A DNA stretch of 64,000 bases from contig SVQA01000006.1 of assembly GCA_015065545.1 (NCBI GenBank), positions 62,001 through 126,000 on the forward strand. The letters are read 5' to 3'. This document shows, in pieces, positions 58,680 to 64,000 of this stretch. A model generated the notes under the pieces. The model searched no databases, was not told the origin of the DNA, and was given only the letters and a program-made list of their open reading frames with translations. The position numbers and the translations under genes are program-made. Position 1 is the first letter of the stretch; every line of letters starts with the position of its first letter. Source of the DNA: Oscillospiraceae bacterium (GTDB lineage: Bacteria; Bacillota; Clostridia; Oscillospirales; Acutalibacteraceae).

Positions 58680-60467
58680 TTATATTTTTATATCATAACC
58701 TGCCACATATTTCTGTATTGTGGTAGCATCGTTAATTCTAATTTCCGGTGTACCGGCTACATCTGCGGCATTCTCCTGAATCTGCTCAAGGGTAACAAGA
58801 TTTGCAAGATATTTCTGGATAAGCGTTGCATCCTTAACCGAAATCTTACCATCACCATCAACATCACCTCTTGAGTAGGGCGATACATCGCCGTCAAGAA
58901 TACCAATCATAAGGCCCTTCTCCTTTGCGTATGCAATTGCAGCAGAGTCTTTGTTTGCATAGATTATAACCCAAGGACAAAGACTGTACTCGGTTACCAT
59001 GTGGCAGTTAATATAAGTATTGTAGCCTATGGAGTACTGCGACAGATAGGTTACATTATCGGGAATTGTAATTCGTGTTAAGCTCTGACAATCGCCAAAA
59101 GCCACATCTGCTATATAATTTACTTTTGAGCCAAACTCAACTGATCTCAGGTCAACACATCCATAAAATGCACCGCGATGAATTTCGGTAACACTATCGG
59201 GAATTACCATATATCGAAGTTCTACACAACCCTTGAAGCAATTCTGTTCTATAACAGAAAGTTTTTCGGATAATGTAACATTTATAAGACTTTTGCAGTC
59301 CATGAAAGCTTCTGTGCCAAGTTCTTTTACAGTGTTGGGCATTACAAGATACTCAAGATTTGTACAGTTAATAAAGGCACGGCCGCCGATTCTTTCAAGC
59401 CCATCAGGAAGGGTAACCTCCCTGAGAGAACGACAATTCTCAAAGGCATAGTCTCCCAGATTTTTTACACTGCTTCCAACGCAAACGGTCTCAAGATTGT
59501 CACAGTTCGCAAAGAGACCACCGCTAATGCTTATAAGTCCGTCGCCCAAGGTAACTACCTCAAGGTTGTCACAATTAACAAAAGCACTTGCTTCTATATC
59601 GGTTACTGTATCAGGAATCGAAAGATACTCAAAATTGCAACCGGTAAAAGCATTTTTCTCTATAAGTTCCAGACCTTCAGGTAAAGTTATTTCATCAAGG
59701 CTGCTGCAACCTGCAAAGGCATATTGTCCGATTTTCTTAACGGTATTCGCTACCTTATATGTATTGTCTGCTTTTGCACGAGGATAAAGTAAGATTTCGG
59801 TTTGCTCTTTGTTCATCAGAACTCCGTCAACAGCACTATAGTATAGATTATCCCGTGCTACAGTAATTTCTTTGAAGTTTTTGTTACCCGAAAAAACACA
59901 ATTTCCAATCTGACGGATATGTGCAGGAATCTCAAAGCTCTCAAAATCGCAGGAATTAAAAAGCGAATCGGGAATAACAATAACCTTTTCAGGAATATTG
60001 ATGGATTTGAGCTTACTGCAAAGCTCAAAAGCACCGTTTCCTATACTCTCAAGACTATCGGGTAACACGATGCTTTCCAGTTTTTCACATTCTGCAAAGG
60101 CTGATTCACCGATTTTTTTAAGTCCCTCGTTGAGAGTAATCTCTTCAATACCAAGTCCCCAAAAAGCACCCCAATGAATTTCAGCAACAGTTGAGGGCAG
60201 AGTAATAGATTTTACATTCTCTCCCCACTCCATTGAGCCGCTGCCGGAAATATCCGTTACTGGATAACCTCCCAAAGTTTCGGGAATAACGATATGAATT
60301 TCTTCGCCTCTGTAAGCTGTAAAAACAGCTGTGCCCTCGTCAGTTACATAGTAATCAAAACCATCCTCCTGACCATAGCTGTATGCATTTGCCGATAAAG
60401 TAGGTATCGCACTAAAAACCATTAGTGCAACAAGGACTGCCGATAGTATTTTTCTCAGTTTTTTCAA
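58680..60467 (-). CDS. Secreted BspA-type leucine-rich repeat protein with C-terminal dockerin-like module
   Basis: LRR_5 repeats; GDVDGDGKISVKDATLIQKYLANLVTL...INDATTIQKYVAGYDIKI. Confidence 0.92.
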   Translation of the reverse strand: MKKLRKILSAVLVALMVFSAIPTLSANAYSYGQEDGFDYYVTDEGTAVFTAYRGEEIHIVIPETLGGYPVTDISGSGSMEWGENVKSITLPSTVAEIHWGAFWGLGIEEITLNEGLKKIGESAFAECEKLESIVLPDSLESIGNGAFELCSKLKSINIPEKVIVIPDSLFNSCDFESFEIPAHIRQIGNCVFSGNKNFKEITVARDNLYYSAVDGVLMNKEQTEILLYPRAKADNTYKVANTVKKIGQYAFAGCSSLDEITLPEGLELIEKNAFTGCNFEYLSIPDTVTDIEASAFVNCDNLEVVTLGDGLISISGGLFANCDNLETVCVGSSVKNLGDYAFENCRSLREVTLPDGLERIGGRAFINCTNLEYLVMPNTVKELGTEAFMDCKSLINVTLSEKLSVIEQNCFKGCVELRYMVIPDSVTEIHRGAFYGCVDLRSVEFGSKVNYIADVAFGDCQSLTRITIPDNVTYLSQYSIGYNTYINCHMVTEYSLCPWVIIYANKDSAAIAYAKEKGLMIGILDGDVSPYSRGDVDGDGKISVKDATLIQKYLANLVTLEQIQENAADVAGTPEIRINDATTIQKYVAGYDIKI

Positions 60468-60609
60468 ATTAATCTCTCCTTTACTGAATATAATAAAACA
60501 CGTCCCGTGTTTTTCCTTTCACTATTTAGACGAAATAAAAGCAAAAAACTCACACAATATTTTTAGTATTTAGGGATAATATTATTAAAATAACAACAAT
60601 AAAGAAAAA

Positions 60610-60632
60610 GACACATTCCAAAGAATGTGCCT
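60610..60632 (-). terminator. Terminator hairpin downstream of M23 gene
   Basis: gacacattcc-aaa-gaatgtgcc with A-rich left flank (T-tract on minus). Confidence 0.65.
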
Positions 60633-60666
60633 TCTCCTGGGGTTGCTATATCACTTAAAAATTATC

Positions 60667-61821
60667 TTAGAAAAGATCAAGCAAAAATTCGGGATTAAGC
60701 AAATCTCTGCGTCTGTTGTATTTTGAGCCGGAAACATAATCATAAGTTGATTTATTGGATGCATTGGAAAGCTTACCGGATGCAGTACCCATATAAAGCT
60801 CAAGATGAAGCATTGTGTCTCCGCCTATGTTGCTTTTTGCGATAGTTGCAATCTGCTGGCCCTGTTTAACTGTTGCGCCCTTACGCAGGTTTGTGCTAAT
60901 CTCGCAATATCTTGCAATAGTGCCATCTGCGTGCTGAACAGCTATAGCCTGCATTCCGCCGTAGAAGTTAGAGCTATACTCCACAACCTTACCTGCCTGC
61001 ATTGCGTACACAGGAACGCCTTTTCCGTTTTTAAAGTGGAAATCAATACCTGCGTGTGCTCTATTGCCCGAATCTCTTCTTGCACCAAAATAACGAGGTG
61101 CGCTCTTAACTTTGTAAAAATTAGTCTGCTTAAGAGGTGCTACCCAAGTATCAAGTGCTCTTGCTTCAAAAGCCTTTACGATGTCTTCTGTAACCTTAAA
61201 TTTATTGGAAACCAAAGTCTTTGTAGTTCCGGATGCATCAGTTGCCTTTACGACAAAGTTGTATGTACCTGCTGCAAGTGATCCAAATTTAATATACTTA
61301 TCAACGCTGCTGATATTATAGGATTTTGCGTTGGGTTTTACTGTCTTAACCTGAGCAGTTGCTGTGCCGTTTGTTTTATATACACCTACTGTAACAGAGG
61401 TAATCTTGTAATCCGAAGTAATCTTACCCTTTATGGAATAAGATTTACCCTGAATCAAGGACACGGGGTCGTAATTACCAGAGCCTATCTTCAGACTGCT
61501 CTTTGAGGAGTTGTATGCTTTCTCAAGAGCCGCCCAGGTGTTCTTACCTACAATACCATCAACGGTAAGCTTTTGGTCTTTCTGGAAGTTCTTAACGGCT
61601 TTCTCTGTGCCGCTACCGAAAATTCCATCAACCGTAAGCCCTGCATTGTCAACCTTGTTGAGCATGGTCTGCAGAGTTTTTACATCTGAACCCTTAGAGC
61701 CTTTTTTGACAGTACTGTAAGAAGCCGCCGAAACAGAAAGTCCGGAAACCACAAATGTACCCGCCAGCATAATAACTGCAAGCAGTATTGCCAATAATCT
61801 CTTAAACTTCATACAATTCAC
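60667..61821 (-). CDS. Secreted M23 peptidase with N-terminal peptidoglycan-binding domain
   Basis: Signal peptide; KGSKGSDVKTLQTMLNKVDNAGLTVDGIFGSGTEKAVKNFQKDQKLTVDGIVGKNTWAAL; RAHAGIDFHFKNGKGVPVYAMQAGKVVEYS, MLHLELYMG. Confidence 0.92.
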   Translation of the reverse strand: MNCMKFKRLLAILLAVIMLAGTFVVSGLSVSAASYSTVKKGSKGSDVKTLQTMLNKVDNAGLTVDGIFGSGTEKAVKNFQKDQKLTVDGIVGKNTWAALEKAYNSSKSSLKIGSGNYDPVSLIQGKSYSIKGKITSDYKITSVTVGVYKTNGTATAQVKTVKPNAKSYNISSVDKYIKFGSLAAGTYNFVVKATDASGTTKTLVSNKFKVTEDIVKAFEARALDTWVAPLKQTNFYKVKSAPRYFGARRDSGNRAHAGIDFHFKNGKGVPVYAMQAGKVVEYSSNFYGGMQAIAVQHADGTIARYCEISTNLRKGATVKQGQQIATIAKSNIGGDTMLHLELYMGTASGKLSNASNKSTYDYVSGSKYNRRRDLLNPEFLLDLF

Positions 61822-62031
61822 TCCTTTATTATCATAATAATAAGATACTCCTATATTACGCTAAAGTCAAGTATTTTTTTTACTATATGTTAATAATAAT
61901 GTGCAATTGTTAATAACTTGTATGTAAAAAACAACAATATCAACAAAAAAAGAGGTTTTCAAAAGCAAAACCACAACAAACAACAACTTTGAATCACATT
62001 AAATCAAGAAAAATTAAAAGCCGTATAAATC

Positions 62032-62060
62032 TTGACAGCATAAAAAAATAGGAGTAAAAT
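62032..62060 (+). promoter_or_regulatory. Sigma-A-type promoter upstream of mgtE leader
   Basis: TTGACA (62032-62037) - 17 nt - TAAAAT (62055-62060). Confidence 0.7.
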
Positions 62061-62130
62061 TATTTTTTAGAGTAAACTTATTTTGCTCTTTCTATATTAT
62101 ATTATTGTGAGGTGAAAGTTAATGGACGCA

Positions 62131-62249
62131 GGAAGTAGTACCGGCACTGTTCCCGGGCGAAGTTGCACTAATTCTTTTATTCGCAGTGCTTTCACTGCGT
62201 ACATTACCTTAGCACTTTAAAAACCCCGGAACCGTGTCTTTTTACTTCC
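62131..62249 (+). ncRNA. Candidate structured 5' leader (possible cis-regulatory RNA) of mgtE
   Basis: GGAAGTA (62131-62137) pairs TACTTCC (62243-62249); GGCACtGTTCCcGGG (62143-62157) pairs CCCcGGAACcGTGTC (62224-62238); internal perfect hairpin CGCAGTG-CTTT-CACTGCG (62182-62199). Confidence 0.6.
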
Positions 62250-62276
62250 GCCTATTAATTTTAGGAGGAAAAGACT

Positions 62277-63653
62277 ATGGAAAGGAATTATGTAACTGTC
62301 GATGTTACTATCGGCAAGCTCCTTGACGAGAAAAAATACAAAACTCTCAAGGACATCCTCAGCACAATGAATGCCTACGACATTGCTGTGCTTTTGGAGG
62401 ATATGCACGACTCAAAGATTCAACTTCTTTTCAGAATGCTGCCCAAAGAGCTTGCTGCTGATGTTTTCGTTGAAATGGACGAAGAAACTCAGGAGTTTCT
62501 CATCAAGGGCTTCTCTGATGCTGAGCTTAAAGAGGTTATCGGCGAACTTTCTGCCGATGATGCTGTTGATATTATCGAGGAAATGCCTGCAAACGTTGTA
62601 AAGCGTATTCTCCGTCAGGCAGACCCCGAAACAAGAAAACAAATCAACGAACTATTAAAATATCCCGATGACTGCGCGGGCTCCATTATGACAACGGAGT
62701 TTGTATCGCTGCGGCCCAATATGACGGTTGAGGAAGCTATCAAGCGAATCCGCCGTACAGGTGTTGACAAGGAAACAATTTACACCTGTTATGTTGTAGC
62801 CAGTGACGGCAAGCTCATCGGTATCACCACCATCAAAGACCTGCTTCTTGCAGAAGAGGACGAAGTCATCGAGTCTTTGATGGAAACAAACGTTATCTCT
62901 GTGGGCACTCTTGACGACCAGGAGCTTGTTGCCCAGACCATCAACAACTACGACTTCCTGGCTCTGCCTGTTGTAGATACAGAAAACAGACTCGTTGGTA
63001 TCGTTACCATCGACGATGCTGTTGATGTTATGGTTGAAGAAACCACCGAGGATATTCAGAAGATGGCGGCTATCGCCTCCACCGACAAGCCCTACACAAG
63101 AGTGGGTGTTTTTGAAACCCTGTGGCATCGTGTCCCTTGGTTATTACTTCTTATGATATCCTCAACTTTTACGGGTATAATAATCGCAGGCTACGAAGAA
63201 AGACTTGCAGGCTCTCTGATTCTCACAGCGTTCATTCCTATGCTGATGGGTACAGGCGGTAACGCAGGCAGTCAGTCCTCGGTTACTATTATCCGAAGCT
63301 TATCCCTTGACGAAATTGAATTCAAGGATATTTTCTGGGTTATGTTCAAAGAATGCCGTGTATCCATCCTTTGCGGTATAATACTCGGTGCAGTAAACTT
63401 CGGAAAAATCCTTCTTATCGATGGCTGGATGCTCCACAACGACGAAATAACCGTTTGGATTTCCCTTGTAGTAAGCTTAACCCTTGTTGTCACCATAATC
63501 GTTGCAAAGATCATCGGATGCTCTCTGCCTATGATTGCAAAGAAGCTTCATCTAGACCCTGCGGTTATGGCAAGCCCCTTCATTACAACTATCGTCGATG
63601 TAGTTTCCCTGCTTGTATATTTCTGGATAGCCACTTCTATACTCCATATATAA
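62277..63653 (+). CDS. mgtE: Magnesium transporter MgtE
   Basis: N-domain LSADDAVDIIEEMPANVVKRIL, CBS pair, GTGGNAGSQSSVTIIRSL, DPAVMASPFITTIVDVVSLLVYF; RBS taggagg. Confidence 0.96.
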   Translation: MERNYVTVDVTIGKLLDEKKYKTLKDILSTMNAYDIAVLLEDMHDSKIQLLFRMLPKELAADVFVEMDEETQEFLIKGFSDAELKEVIGELSADDAVDIIEEMPANVVKRILRQADPETRKQINELLKYPDDCAGSIMTTEFVSLRPNMTVEEAIKRIRRTGVDKETIYTCYVVASDGKLIGITTIKDLLLAEEDEVIESLMETNVISVGTLDDQELVAQTINNYDFLALPVVDTENRLVGIVTIDDAVDVMVEETTEDIQKMAAIASTDKPYTRVGVFETLWHRVPWLLLLMISSTFTGIIIAGYEERLAGSLILTAFIPMLMGTGGNAGSQSSVTIIRSLSLDEIEFKDIFWVMFKECRVSILCGIILGAVNFGKILLIDGWMLHNDEITVWISLVVSLTLVVTIIVAKIIGCSLPMIAKKLHLDPAVMASPFITTIVDVVSLLVYFWIATSILHI

Positions 63654-63667
63654 AAGAGGTCATCCGG

Positions 63668-64000
63668 TTGAAAAGAACAAATATCCTGTTTCTTATTGCC
63701 GCAGCGGCTCTCTCTATGAGTCTCTGCGGTATATTTTTTTACAGCGACACAAGAGTGGCAACCACAGCTCCCTGCATAAGCGAAGTAATTACCGATGCTG
63801 AGTTTAAAAGAGAAACCGCTCTTGATTATTTATCCCTTTGCTCTCTTGCTTATGATAGCGAAGAAATCACCAAGGAGCTGGCTGCCAGAGGTTACGGTGA
63901 AATTGAATACAAAGAAAAAAAGCAGGAAACAAACTACTCCAACGGCATTGCCTTTGCAATAGGCTATAAAAAGAATGAAGCAAACTATGTATGTATTGCA
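63668..64000 (+). CDS. Partial secreted protein, possibly lipase-like (3' truncated by window)
   Basis: Probable TTG start at 63668; signal-peptide-like ILFLIAAAALSMSLCGIFF; LDYLSLCSLAYDSEEITKELAARGYGEIEY... Confidence 0.5.
   Translation, partial: MKRTNILFLIAAAALSMSLCGIFFYSDTRVATTAPCISEVITDAEFKRETALDYLSLCSLAYDSEEITKELAARGYGEIEYKEKKQETNYSNGIAFAIGYKKNEANYVCIA

Noticed and set aside
62131-62249. T-box riboswitch upstream of mgtE (suggested by ggaagtag and ggaaccgtgtc strings)
   Set aside because: The element is only about 120 nt, lacks an AGAGAG stem I motif and a canonical antiterminator TGGNACCGCG, and mgtE is not an amino-acid gene.

Overview
This 64 kb window looks like a chromosomal segment of a low-GC, anaerobic Clostridia-type Firmicute, probably Ruminococcaceae/Oscillospirales-like (inferred from ruminococcal-style 'KDATxIQK' dockerin-like modules, a SpoVAC-like protein and class B sortases). 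I see about 57 plausible genes and no phage, transposase, CRISPR array, tRNA or biosynthetic gene cluster. Most genes are housekeeping: nifS-thiI, pgk-tpiA-gpmI, trmL, luxS, cysK, lysS, greA, ftsEX, ychF, rlmD-like, serC-serA and mgtE. There is also a rich cell-envelope set: two class B sortases, three M23 peptidases, a GH25 lysozyme, PG-binding proteins, and five secreted proteins with dockerin-like modules. The observations most worth following up are: (1) a long 5' leader before mgtE with strong long-range pairing that does not match the M-box as I remember it; (2) an orphan YcaO with its own near-consensus promoter and a C-terminal four-Cys motif; (3) a 774-aa sortase with an uncharacterised cytoplasmic domain, next to a small CinA/MoCF-like protein; (4) an EF-G paralogue with altered G3 and G4 motifs; (5) a solitary 5S rRNA gene with a consensus promoter; (6) WalR-box-like repeats upstream of an M23 peptidase; (7) LysRS-tRNA-binding-domain, HAD-NUDIX and binding-protein-PG-binding fusions. 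Function calls come from motif recognition by eye; no database search was run.
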